Made by a program: the position numbers and the translations under genes. DNA of 37,460 nucleotides from a virus: the IMG/VR virus record IMGVR_UViG_3300021952_000482, positions 1 to 37,460 of that record. One strand, written 5' to 3'. Shown one piece after another: positions 6,794-13,791 of the stretch. Every line of letters starts with the position of its first letter. Within the stretch, counting starts at the first letter, position 1. The notes below the pieces were generated by a model. That model worked only from the letters and a program-made list of their open reading frames with translations, did no database searches and had not been told where the DNA came from.

Positions 6794-8979
6794 TGCATGA
6801 GTCCAGCTACTTCGACTTCAACGATGCAGCGGATCGCGTAACCGGGACGACAGAAGATGTCGAAGGATTGCGCCATGCGCTGATCGATCGGCTCGAATCT
6901 GTCCTGCTTTTTCTGTTCCCCCAGGGTCGTATCCGTGGCGGAAAGTTCTACGTGGGTGACATTGATGGCTCACCCGGCAAAAGCCTGGTCGTTGAGATGG
7001 AGGGTGCACGACGTGGCCTCTGGTTCGACTTCGCCGCTGACATGGGTGGTGATGTGTTCGATGCCTGGGGGCTGTCCCGAAACCTTTCGGTCAAGAATGA
7101 TTTCCCCCGCATTCTTGAAGAGATCCGTCAGTGGTGTGGCGTTGCCCCGCCCGTCGGCAGATCCATCAAGCGTGATGTTCGCCAGCAGCCGGTCGATGAA
7201 CTCGGACCGTATACCGCTATTTGGGACTACCAGAGCGCCGACGGCACGTTGATCGCCCGGGTGTATCGCTACGACCCACCATCAGGCAAGGAGTTCAGGC
7301 CCTGGGATGTGCGCGCCCGCATGTGGCGTGCGCCCGATCCACGTCCGCTCTACAACCAACCCGCCATGGCTTTGGCCAGACAGGTGGTGCTGGTCGAAGG
7401 GGAGAAGTGTGCCCAGGCCTTGATCGATAAAGGCATCGTTGCAACGACAGCCATGAACGGTGCCAGGGCGCCCATCGAAAAGACGGACTGGACCCCGCTC
7501 AGGGGTAAAGACGTTCTGATCTGGCCAGATAGGGATGCGCCGGGCTGGGATTACGCTGAAGCGGCTGCCAAGGCTTGTAGCACCGTGGGCGCACGGTCGG
7601 TGGCAATCGTTGTCCCACCTGAATCGAAACCTGAGAAATGGGATGCCGCCGACGCCGTGGTCGAAGACTTTGACTGCGAGGAGTTCTTGCATTCTGGCGA
7701 GCGCATCAACGTCAAGGCCAGCACAGCAAGCCTGCCCATCTATTCCATGGGCGAGATCCTGGACGACCACACGCCTGTGCCTGCTGATCTGGTCTCCAAC
7801 CGGATCGTCACGCCGGGCGGTATCGCTGTTTTTGGCGGTGCCCCCAAGGTTGGTAAGAGCGACTTCCTGCTGTCATGGCTCGCTCACATGGCTGCCGGTC
7901 TGACGTTCTTGGAAATGGTGCCAGCAAGGCCACTCAGGGTTGCCTACATCCAGGCCGAAGTCCGATACCCATACCTCAAGGAGCGCATGCACAACATCTT
8001 CCTGCCTAAGGAGGGGTTGGCGCTGGCACGTCGCAATCTGATGGTCACGCCACAGTTGCACCTGGTTCTCAATGACGAGGGGCTGGAGCAGCTGATTCAT
8101 GCCATCAGTACGCACTTCGGTGGTGAGCCGCCGGACATCATTGCCATTGATCCGATCCGAAACGTATTCGACGGTGGCGGCGTGGGTGGAGAGAACGACA
8201 ACGACGCAATGATGTTCTTCCTCACACGCCGTGTGACCAAGCTGCACCTCGCGGTCAATCCGGATGCTGGCGTGATCTTGGTCCACCACACCAAGAAGAT
8301 CACCAAACGTCAGTTCGAGGAAGACCCATTCCAGGCTTTTGCAGGTGCGAGCAGCCTACGCAGCTATTACTCGTCAAGCCTGATGCTGCATCGGCCGGAT
8401 GAGTCGACCACGGTGCGCCAGTTGATCTTTGAGTTGCGCAATGGCCCGGGATTGCCCATCCGCTACGTCGACAAGATCGACAACCAGTGGGAGATCGTCA
8501 ATGCCAGTGAGCGGCTAGTCCTCAAGGAGTACGGGCAGCGGCTCGATGCAGAGCGGCTGCGCAAACTTGATGTGATCTTGCAGATCCTGCTCGATGAAGG
8601 GGTCAAGGGCAACTGCTACACCGCCAATCAGTTCGCCGAGGCCTTCGAGGGCAAGGCTGGCCTTGGCGGCGAGCGCACCATCCGCGAACGCCTTTCGGCC
8701 CTGGCCACCCAGGGCTACATCAAGTATTTCCGCAACGCACAGGACTATGGGCTGCCCTCCATCGGCCGTTCCAAGTTTGGCTACCTGTGCGTCGAGGGCA
8801 TGGTGGTCAACCTGCCTCAGGGCGAACCGGATTCAGACACTGGAGAGGTGCACACGGTATCTCTGCGCGTCCTTCCCACCCACTACAAGTGCCCGCTTTC
8901 CGGGGCAGCGATGCCCGTCGAGAACCCGGAAGTGTGGGTCTATCCCGAAAACAGCAATGACCCACAGGAGTCCGAATGA
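6793..8979 (+). CDS. TOPRIM primase fused to RepA/AAA_25-like helicase
   Basis: The 728-aa protein combines three parts. The N-terminal 115 residues lack a classical CHC2 zinc finger but hold the conserved GLWFDFAADMGGDVFD segment. A TOPRIM domain follows (about 197-295) with VVLVEGEK and the acidic WPDRDAPG. A RecA-like helicase domain comes next, with Walker A GGAPKVGKS (348-356), Walker B IIAIDPI (449-455) and the later VILVHHTKK, typical of the AAA_25/RepA group. The C-terminal region carries a winged-helix-like stretch. Such fusions prime and unwind DNA in phage replication. The ATG at 6793 overlaps the previous stop by one base; an upstream start at 6748 would run 45 bases into the nuclease gene. 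Confidence 0.92.
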   Translation: MHESSYFDFNDAADRVTGTTEDVEGLRHALIDRLESVLLFLFPQGRIRGGKFYVGDIDGSPGKSLVVEMEGARRGLWFDFAADMGGDVFDAWGLSRNLSVKNDFPRILEEIRQWCGVAPPVGRSIKRDVRQQPVDELGPYTAIWDYQSADGTLIARVYRYDPPSGKEFRPWDVRARMWRAPDPRPLYNQPAMALARQVVLVEGEKCAQALIDKGIVATTAMNGARAPIEKTDWTPLRGKDVLIWPDRDAPGWDYAEAAAKACSTVGARSVAIVVPPESKPEKWDAADAVVEDFDCEEFLHSGERINVKASTASLPIYSMGEILDDHTPVPADLVSNRIVTPGGIAVFGGAPKVGKSDFLLSWLAHMAAGLTFLEMVPARPLRVAYIQAEVRYPYLKERMHNIFLPKEGLALARRNLMVTPQLHLVLNDEGLEQLIHAISTHFGGEPPDIIAIDPIRNVFDGGGVGGENDNDAMMFFLTRRVTKLHLAVNPDAGVILVHHTKKITKRQFEEDPFQAFAGASSLRSYYSSSLMLHRPDESTTVRQLIFELRNGPGLPIRYVDKIDNQWEIVNASERLVLKEYGQRLDAERLRKLDVILQILLDEGVKGNCYTANQFAEAFEGKAGLGGERTIRERLSALATQGYIKYFRNAQDYGLPSIGRSKFGYLCVEGMVVNLPQGEPDSDTGEVHTVSLRVLPTHYKCPLSGAAMPVENPEVWVYPENSNDPQESE

Positions 8980-9890
8980 ACACGATTTGCCAAGATAGAG
9001 ACCTCACGCACGGCGCGTTGGCGCACGCACGCATCGACGTGCAGGAGCACGCACACGCTGTCATGTGCCGCGCTTTGGAGAACGCCCGCATTGACCCGCG
9101 TTTGTGCGATGTCACACACACCGATACGCAGGAGCAAGTTGGCAAAAAAGGGGCTGGAAGTTGGCAAAGTTTTGCCAACTGGATTCAGTTAGCAGACTGT
9201 TGCCAACTTAATTCCTTTTCATATCAACCACTTACGTGTTTTCCGGTTCAGTTGGCAGTTGGCAGTTGGCAAATGTTGCCAACTGAGCCAAGTCCTTGTT
9301 TTTATTCACTTTCTGCCCATTCCGAAGTTGGCGAAATCTCCCCCTCCTACTACGTAGGAGAGGGGGCTGATGCCCTCTCTCCGTTACGTAGGGAGAGTAC
9401 CCACGCGCTCGATCCGGTGTCTGCATCGCGCACCGTGGTCATGGCGATCGATCTGGGGACCACGACCGGTTGGGCCATGCGTACGCAGGGCGCGCAAGTC
9501 GTCCATGGCTTTGAGAGCTTCAAGCCAAGTCGTTACGAAGGCGGAGGTATGCGCTACCTGCGTTTTAAGCGTTGGCTCAGCGACATGCGCCATCTGGCCA
9601 CCGAAATCCACAGTTTGTATTTCGAGGAAGTGCGCCGCCATGCCGGCGTGGATGCGGCCCATGTCTACGGCGGACTGCTGGCCACGCTCACTGCTTGGTG
9701 CGAGCACCACAACATCCCTTACCAAGGGGTGCCCGTGGGAACGATCAAGAAGCACGCCACCGGCAAGGGCAATGCAGGCAAGTCAGAAGTTATGGACGCG
9801 ATGCGGGAACTGGGGCATCCGGTGACCGATGACAACGAGGCAGATGCATTAGCACTGTTGCACTGGGCTTTGGACACACAGGAGGAATGA
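8976..9890 (+). CDS. RuvC-like resolvase domain protein with an odd N-terminal extension
   Basis: The C-terminal 150 residues form a RuvC-like RNase H fold. They contain VMAIDLGTTTGWA (about 155-166), an acidic FEEVRRH strand, GKSEVMDAMRELG and DDNEADALALLHWA near the end, giving the acidic catalytic set of Holliday-junction resolvase-like nucleases. The start at 8976 overlaps the primase stop (ATGA) and has an AGGAG site. However, residues 52-150 are translated from the TTGGCAA repeat and TACGTA hairpin region, and codons there lose the high third-position GC of the flanks. The active protein may instead start at GTG 9435 or ATG 9441, though neither has a good ribosome-binding site. The domain is sure; the start is not. 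Confidence 0.75.
   Translation: MNTICQDRDLTHGALAHARIDVQEHAHAVMCRALENARIDPRLCDVTHTDTQEQVGKKGAGSWQSFANWIQLADCCQLNSFSYQPLTCFPVQLAVGSWQMLPTEPSPCFYSLSAHSEVGEISPSYYVGEGADALSPLRRESTHALDPVSASRTVVMAIDLGTTTGWAMRTQGAQVVHGFESFKPSRYEGGGMRYLRFKRWLSDMRHLATEIHSLYFEEVRRHAGVDAAHVYGGLLATLTAWCEHHNIPYQGVPVGTIKKHATGKGNAGKSEVMDAMRELGHPVTDDNEADALALLHWALDTQEE
9136..9335. repeat. Array of about nine TTGGCA(A) sites in both orientations, candidate origin or operator
   Basis: Forward copies of AGTTGGCA(A) start near 9136, 9158, 9249, 9256, 9263 and 9325; inverted copies TTGCCAACT start near 9172, 9200 and 9276. Two pairs make perfect palindromes with 10-bp arms: 9159-9168 with 9171-9180 (2-nt spacer) and 9263-9272 with 9276-9285 (3-nt spacer). 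The three copies at 9249-9271 are spaced seven bases apart. The region is richer in A and T than its flanks and lies just behind the primase-helicase gene. That position fits iterons of a replication origin, or multiple operator sites. Repeat positions are read directly; the function is inferred. Confidence 0.85.
9344..9397. repeat. Paired TACGTA-containing hairpins next to the TTGGCAA array
   Basis: The first hairpin has arms CTCCTAC (9344-9350) and GTAGGAG (9354-9360). The second has CTCTCC (9377-9382) and GGAGAG (9392-9397), with a TACGTA in its loop. Between them, GAGAGGG and CCCTCTC can pair around CTGATG, so alternative folds compete. Together with the preceding repeats this is a dense secondary-structure zone inside an open reading frame. 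It may be part of an origin, or an RNA element controlling the downstream RuvC-like gene. Confidence 0.75.
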
Positions 9891-9891
9891 C

Positions 9892-10284
9892 ATGGGTACA
9901 GCAACACTTCAATGGACAACAGATGACGTGGCCAACTGGCTCATCGAGGCCTCGCGCACAGCACATCGCTTGCCACCGGTCAGGGTGCAGGGGCACTTCA
10001 ACTGCTGGCCCACCATCGTGCGAACAGACTACGAGCGCATGGCCAGCAACGACCCGCCGGTCTATCGCTTCCCTCCAACCCCGGTCGAGGTGGAGCGCAT
10101 GCTTGTGGTCATGCAATGGGTCCAGTGTTTGGATGTCGAGCAACGCAAGTTGGTGTGGATGCGGGCTGAACGCTGGCGCTGGTATGACATTGGCAAACGC
10201 TTCGGTGTGGCTCCGCGCACGGCACAACGGCATTGGGAGGTCGCAATTCAGACCATCACCGAACATATTTCGCGTGGAGGTTGA
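9892..10284 (+). CDS. DUF6362-like phage protein with helix-turn-helix
   Basis: This 130-aa protein ends in a clear helix-turn-helix stretch, YDIGKRFGVAPRTAQRHWEVAI, preceded by a helix with VEVERMLVVMQWVQCLDVEQRKLVWMRAERW. The layout resembles the sigma-like/DUF6362 phage family. The role is probably DNA binding or late-gene regulation, which fits its place as the last gene of the early operon and just upstream of the late genes. A good AGGAGG site lies 7 bases before the ATG. A longer overlapping frame at 9887-10369 lacks family features and is a shadow. Confidence 0.82.
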   Translation: MGTATLQWTTDDVANWLIEASRTAHRLPPVRVQGHFNCWPTIVRTDYERMASNDPPVYRFPPTPVEVERMLVVMQWVQCLDVEQRKLVWMRAERWRWYDIGKRFGVAPRTAQRHWEVAIQTITEHISRGG

Positions 10285-10432
10285 TAGGCGTTGCGTGGCA
10301 CAGCAAAACCATTCCAAGGGATGCGAACAGATGCGAAAGAAACGCGAATTTGGAGGTGTCGCGTTTTGACCGAATTCAGGATAAATTCTGTCTACGGTCG
10401 CGAGAGATGCGTCTCCGACAAAACAATTTCAC
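10285..10432. other. Intergenic region between early operon and late genes, with 10-bp periodic repeats
   Basis: This stretch holds GATGCGAA at 10320 and 10330 and AACGCGAA at 10341, giving GCGAA blocks at 10-base periodicity over one face of the helix. A near-palindrome with GAATT and AATTC arms lies at 10372-10388, beside a TTGACC at 10366. I see no good -10 box at the right distance from it, so I do not call a sigma-70 promoter. The placement suggests regulator binding, perhaps by the adjacent HTH protein, for late transcription. Confidence 0.5.
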
Positions 10433-10475
10433 AAACCCGCCCGGTGGCCCAAGTGGCAATATCCGGCGGGTTTTT
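10433..10475 (+). terminator. Hairpin with T-tract abutting the methyltransferase leader
   Basis: Arms AAACCCGCC (10433-10441) and GGCGGGTTT (10465-10473) enclose a 23-nt loop, and the second arm runs into a T-run. The methyltransferase ATG lies only 15 bases further on, with the same CATTTCTGG segment seen before the capsid gene. It looks like an intrinsic terminator placed inside a leader, so it may be attenuated or overridden by antitermination. Confidence 0.7.
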
Positions 10476-10489
10476 CATTTCTGGTCCCC

Positions 10490-11779
10490 ATGAATCCCAT
10501 CCACATCGAATACCGCCAGGTCGACGTCCTGATCCCCTATGCCCGCAATGCCAAGCTGCATTCGGAAGCGCAGGTGGCCCAGATCGCGGCCAGCATCCGG
10601 GAGTTCGGATGGGGCGCTCCGATCCTGATCGATGGCCAAAACAACGTCATTGCAGGCCATGGTCGGCTCATGGCTGCCCGCAAGCTCGGTCTGCCTGAGG
10701 TGCCAGTGGTACCGCTTGAGCATCTGTCTGACACCCAGCGTCGCGCACTGATCCTGGCTGACAACAAGATTGGCGAGAACGCCTCTTGGGAAGACGAGCT
10801 GCTGGGCATCGAATTGGCAGACCTCAAAGACGCAGGGTTTGATCTGGGCCTGACCGGCTTTTCGCAAGAGGAGTGGGAAGCCCTGATCGCTGGTGAGGAA
10901 GCCACGAAGGATGGACTCACTGATGAGGATGCCGTGCCCGAGGTCAGCGAGACGCCGATTTCGAAGACTGGCGACATCTGGGTCCTGGGTGAGCACAAGT
11001 TGCTGTGTGGCGATGCCACCAAGGCCGACGATTTCAAGGCCCTGCTGGGAGAGGAACTGGTGGACATGACCTTCACCGATCCGCCCTACAACGTGAACTA
11101 CGCGAACACGGCCAAAGACAAGATGCGTGGCAAGAATCGCCCCATCATGAACGACAACCTGGGCGATGGCTTCGGCAGCTTCCTGTTGGACGCATGCACG
11201 AACATCCTGACCCACACCAAGGGTGCCGTCTACATCGCCATGAGTTCCTCGGAACTGGACACCCTCCAGTCGGCCTTCCGTGCCGCTGGCGGTCGTTGGT
11301 CCACGTTCATCATCTGGGCCAAGAACACGTTCACGCTCGGACGCGCGGATTACCAACGCCAGTACGAACCCATCCTGTACGGCTGGCGTGATGGATCAGA
11401 CCACTTCTGGTGTGGTGCCCGTGACCAGGGTGACGTCTGGAATGTCAAGAAGCCGCAGAAGAACGACCTGCACCCTACGATGAAGCCGGTGGAACTGGTC
11501 GAACGTGCAGTGCGCAACAGCAGCAAGACCCGAGACCTGGTGCTTGATCCGTTCGGCGGATCTGGTTCAACGTTGATTGCCTGCGAAAAATCGGGACGCC
11601 GCGCCCGACTCATCGAACTTGATCCCAAGTATGTCGATGTGATCGTCAAGCGCTGGGAGGAGTTCACTGGACGCAAGGCCGTCAGATTCTCAGCAGTTGA
11701 GAACTCGCAAACCATGGGGGATCAGATGGCTCTCTTGGATTCAAATCCTGATGACTATGGGGCAGAGCTTGGTAATTGA
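10490..11779 (+). CDS. ParB-like N-terminal domain fused to a DNA methyltransferase
   Basis: Residues 1-95 form a ParB/Srx-like domain (VDVLIPYARNAKLHSEAQV, then VIAGHGRLMAARKLG and ALILADNKI). Residues 160-415 form an S-adenosylmethionine-dependent N6-adenine or N4-cytosine methyltransferase with DPPY (197-200), HPTMKPVEL (328-336) and the SAM-binding DPFGGSGST (353-361). DPPY precedes the FxGxG motif, as in beta-class enzymes. Fusions like this are frequent in phages and prophages and methylate phage or host DNA, which can block restriction; no restriction enzyme partner is seen. The gene is separated from the early operon by a terminator-like hairpin. Its 3' end overlaps the convergent gene on the other strand. 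Confidence 0.92.
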   Translation: MNPIHIEYRQVDVLIPYARNAKLHSEAQVAQIAASIREFGWGAPILIDGQNNVIAGHGRLMAARKLGLPEVPVVPLEHLSDTQRRALILADNKIGENASWEDELLGIELADLKDAGFDLGLTGFSQEEWEALIAGEEATKDGLTDEDAVPEVSETPISKTGDIWVLGEHKLLCGDATKADDFKALLGEELVDMTFTDPPYNVNYANTAKDKMRGKNRPIMNDNLGDGFGSFLLDACTNILTHTKGAVYIAMSSSELDTLQSAFRAAGGRWSTFIIWAKNTFTLGRADYQRQYEPILYGWRDGSDHFWCGARDQGDVWNVKKPQKNDLHPTMKPVELVERAVRNSSKTRDLVLDPFGGSGSTLIACEKSGRRARLIELDPKYVDVIVKRWEEFTGRKAVRFSAVENSQTMGDQMALLDSNPDDYGAELGN

Positions 11780-11997
11780 TAGTCGACTCCATCTGGGAAC
11801 GCGCCAATTTCTACAAATATATCGTCATCGAAATATGCGCCTTGTCCCATGGAGGTTGTGGTACCAACTGGCCGAATCGGCTTGTGGCGAATCAGTTTTT
11901 CATTATCGAGTTCATCCCAAAGATCTTTACTAACGAGTATCCCTGCAGGTCGGAATGGATGCTCCGAAATGGCTTTTCTGAGTTTCGCGATTGACAT
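11755..11997 (-). CDS. Small hypothetical protein, reverse-strand cassette
   Basis: I do not recognise this 80-aa protein. It starts MSIAKLRKAISEHPFRPAG and contains LWDELDNEKLIRHKPIRPVG and an acidic FDDDIFVEIGAFPDG stretch. The composition is protein-like rather than random, although base composition is lower in GC than the neighbours, hinting at separate acquisition. Upstream in-frame starts would run into the DUF3489 gene, so ATG 11997 is chosen; its ribosome-binding site is weak. Its end overlaps the end of the methyltransferase gene by 25 bases in convergent orientation. It is likely the last gene of the reverse-strand unit. Confidence 0.6.
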   Translation of the reverse strand: MSIAKLRKAISEHPFRPAGILVSKDLWDELDNEKLIRHKPIRPVGTTTSMGQGAYFDDDIFVEIGAFPDGVDYQLPSSAP

Positions 11998-12031
11998 GAT
12001 TGATAAGTCCAATTTGAGTTGAGATGCATTA

Positions 12032-12511
12032 CTAGTCAATACGATACACCCGCTGAGCACCAGCCTCCTTTGTTGAGGTGATCTCCAGGCCGAGCTTCTT
12101 CTTGAATGCGCCGGCAAAGGTGCCGCGAACCGTGTGTTGCTGCCAACCGGTGGCTTCACAGATCTGCGGGATCGTGGCGCCCTCGGGGCGCTTGAGCATG
12201 GCAATCACCTGCGCCTGCTTGCTGCTGTCCCGGCTGCGGGGCTTCGCATCTGTCGCGGCTTCAATGACCTCGTCGAGGGCCTTGCTGGTGATCGGTGCCT
12301 TGCGGGGCACACCCAGGGCTTCGTAGCCCTCGGCAGCTACGAACCAGTCCTTGCCGTCGTAAGTGATCAATGTGCGCTTGAACAGGCCGTCGATTACCTT
12401 CTGGCGGGCACCGCCTTTGATGTTCTCAGGGAACCAGGCGATCTTGCCCTCGGTGTGCTGATGCGCGTGAGCCAGGATGGCGTGTTGTGCAGGTGTGAGT
12501 TGCGTGGTCAT
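12032..12511 (-). CDS. DUF3489 domain protein
   Basis: This 159-aa protein has a C-terminal DUF3489 domain (PF11994) of about 65 residues. It shows SSKQAQVIAMLKRPEGATIP, then ICEATGWQQHTVRGTFAGAFKKKLG and the closing strand with AQRVYRID. The family resembles a winged helix-turn-helix and is common on phages, integrative elements and plasmids of proteobacteria; its function is unknown. The N-terminal 80 residues contain a second possible winged helix (ARQKVIDGLFKRTLITYDG). It lies on the opposite strand to its surroundings, downstream of the DUF6900 gene, and is probably a regulator or an accessory gene. Confidence 0.9.
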   Translation of the reverse strand: MTTQLTPAQHAILAHAHQHTEGKIAWFPENIKGGARQKVIDGLFKRTLITYDGKDWFVAAEGYEALGVPRKAPITSKALDEVIEAATDAKPRSRDSSKQAQVIAMLKRPEGATIPQICEATGWQQHTVRGTFAGAFKKKLGLEITSTKEAGAQRVYRID

Positions 12512-12523
12512 AGTGCTCTCCGA

Positions 12524-12727
12524 TCAGGATTGGGTGGAAATGGGTGCTTGATTGGTGTTGGCGGCTTTGCGGCCAGCTTCATAGGCCGCTTGAAGCGCAG
12601 CCTTGACACCCCAGACGCTCACGTCGTGGAAGTCCAGCCGGTCGCTGTGCTGGGTCTCTAAGGTCTCGATGAAAAGATGTTCTTTGGCGATCTGCTCGAG
12701 CTGCTTGTTGGGGTCATTGGCTTTCAT
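12524..12727 (-). CDS. DUF6900 domain protein
   Basis: The 67-aa protein carries the DUF6900 pattern: LEQIAKEHLFIETLETQHSD, then RLDFHDVSVWGVKAALQAAY and EAGRKAA. Function is unknown. It is usually found beside DUF3489 genes on mobile elements, and that pairing holds here. A good AGGAG site precedes the ATG. It is the first gene of the reverse-strand unit, and its promoter should lie in the divergent interval at 12728-12843. Confidence 0.85.
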   Translation of the reverse strand: MKANDPNKQLEQIAKEHLFIETLETQHSDRLDFHDVSVWGVKAALQAAYEAGRKAANTNQAPISTQS

Positions 12728-12843
12728 GTGTTGCTCCTTGGCTTGGTTGATGGTGTTCGTATGAACGCTCTGTTTTCAGAGGAAGCCAAGCTAAATCTCC
12801 GAAGCAGTTGCTTCTTTCTTGAATCATTTGGAAATAACAGCAA
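12728..12843. promoter_or_regulatory. Divergent intergenic region between DUF6900 and HNH genes
   Basis: This is the only divergent junction in the window. It contains an inverted repeat (CTTGGCTT at 12737-12744 with AAGCCAAG at 12783-12790) and a short GTTC/GAAC palindrome at 12755-12766. It must carry the leftward promoter of the DUF6900 unit and possibly a rightward one. I see no convincing sigma-70 boxes, so the element itself is not placed. Confidence 0.4.
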
Positions 12844-13236
12844 ATGCCCCGCAGCGCTCCCACTCCCTGTCGATACCCGGGTTGTGCTGCAGTGGTGGCT
12901 GTGCCCGGTTACTGCGACGCACACCGGCCCCTGATCCATCGTGATTACGGGCGTGCGCGGCGTGGGTTTGATGCCGAGGTGGGCTTCTATCAATCAAGGC
13001 AGTGGCGCTCGGTACGGGCAGCCTTCCTTCGTGAGCACCCGCTGTGCAGTGCGTGTGGCGCCAAGGGGCTGCTAGTGGCCGCGCGGGTCGTGGACCACGT
13101 CCTGCCAATCAAAGACGGTGGTGCGCGTTTTGACGCGGCCAACTTGCAATCGCTGTGTGTGCCCTGTCACAACAGCAAGACCGCACGCGAGTCAGCAGCG
13201 CGGTCGGGTCCCCCCAGGGGGGGGATGAATCTCTAG
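12844..13236 (+). CDS. HNH endonuclease
   Basis: The 130-aa protein carries an HNH nuclease domain. CSAC (C68, C71) is followed by VVDHVLPIKDGG (the catalytic histidine in DH, 84-85), the Asn-containing strand AANLQSLC and CVPCHNSKT (C105, C108, H109). An extra zinc-binding unit is present at the N-terminus (C9, C14, C24, H27). In HK97-type phages an HNH protein next to the terminase genes is needed for cos cleavage and packaging, and its position just before the small terminase fits that role. The C-terminal residues GPPRGG are encoded by the C/G-rich candidate cos region. Confidence 0.92.
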   Translation: MPRSAPTPCRYPGCAAVVAVPGYCDAHRPLIHRDYGRARRGFDAEVGFYQSRQWRSVRAAFLREHPLCSACGAKGLLVAARVVDHVLPIKDGGARFDAANLQSLCVPCHNSKTARESAARSGPPRGGMNL

Positions 13237-13309
13237 GGTTGGCAAGCCGCGATGCGCGCGCCAGCCTAAATTTTTTCGCGTGCAAATTGAACTAGGGGGG
13301 GGATCCCCC
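13210..13309. other. Candidate cos/packaging region between HNH and small terminase
   Basis: Two G/C-run palindromes lie about 80 bases apart. One is six C, an A, then eight G (13210-13224); the other is eight G, AT, then five C (13295-13309). Between them are a weak hairpin (GGTTGGC at 13237-13243 with GCCAGCC at 13260-13266) and a T6 run that could end HNH transcription. In cos phages the cohesive-end site often lies just upstream of the small terminase and next to the HNH gene. The location is right, but no known cos consensus can be read, so this is a candidate only. Confidence 0.45.
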
Positions 13310-13323
13310 TGGATGGGATACCT

Positions 13324-13785
13324 ATGGCCGGTCGAAAACCGTTGCCCACCAAAGTCAAGCAAATCAAAGGGACGCTGCAAAAGTGCAGAACCAATCTGAG
13401 GGAACCTAAGCCCATTGGTGATTTGGTTGAGCCGCCTGATTACATGCCCGAGGGGGCCAAGGCCGCCTGGCGCTACGCACTGGAGTGCGCGCCGCCGCAT
13501 CTGCTCAAGAAGCTTGATATGTCGGTGCTGGAGATCTGGGCGTGCGCTGCAGACCTGTACCGCAAGGCCCAGACTGGCATTGCCAAGACCGGATTGCTGG
13601 TGAAGGCACCCAACACGGGTGTGCCCATGCAGTCTCCGTATCTGGCTATCGCCAACAAGCAAGCGCAAATCATGACCAAGGCTGCAACGGAGATGGGCTT
13701 CACGCCCGCATCTCGGTCCCGAGTCACGCTGCCATTGGAGGCGGCTGATGACGACCTAGATCCATGGGCCGACATCGCGGGGTAA
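13324..13785 (+). CDS. terS: Terminase small subunit, P27 family
   Basis: This 153-aa protein starts MAGRKPLPTKVKQIKGTLQK, the characteristic beginning of the P27/Terminase_4 family (PF05119). It continues with EPPDYMPEGAKAAWRYAL, an all-helical core with ALQTCT-like helices (here ACAADLYRKAQTGI) and SPYLAIANKQAQIMTKAATEMGF. The small subunit recognises the packaging site and recruits the large subunit. It is followed after six bases by the large subunit gene and preceded by the candidate cos region and the HNH nuclease, completing the packaging module. Confidence 0.93.
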   Translation: MAGRKPLPTKVKQIKGTLQKCRTNLREPKPIGDLVEPPDYMPEGAKAAWRYALECAPPHLLKKLDMSVLEIWACAADLYRKAQTGIAKTGLLVKAPNTGVPMQSPYLAIANKQAQIMTKAATEMGFTPASRSRVTLPLEAADDDLDPWADIAG

Positions 13786-13791
13786 ACGGCA

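Noticed and set aside
9136-9335. The TTGGCAA array as a CRISPR or insertion-sequence end
   Set aside because: The units are short, mixed in orientation and irregularly spaced, without unique spacers or a transposase nearby.
9887-10369. A 160-codon frame overlapping the DUF6362-like gene
   Set aside because: The overlapping frame from 9892 has a helix-turn-helix and a good ribosome-binding site; this one is a shadow.
10366-10394. TTGACC at 10366 as a -35 box for a late promoter
   Set aside because: At 16-18 bases spacing the -10 candidates (for example TGTCTA) match the consensus poorly, so I do not call a promoter.
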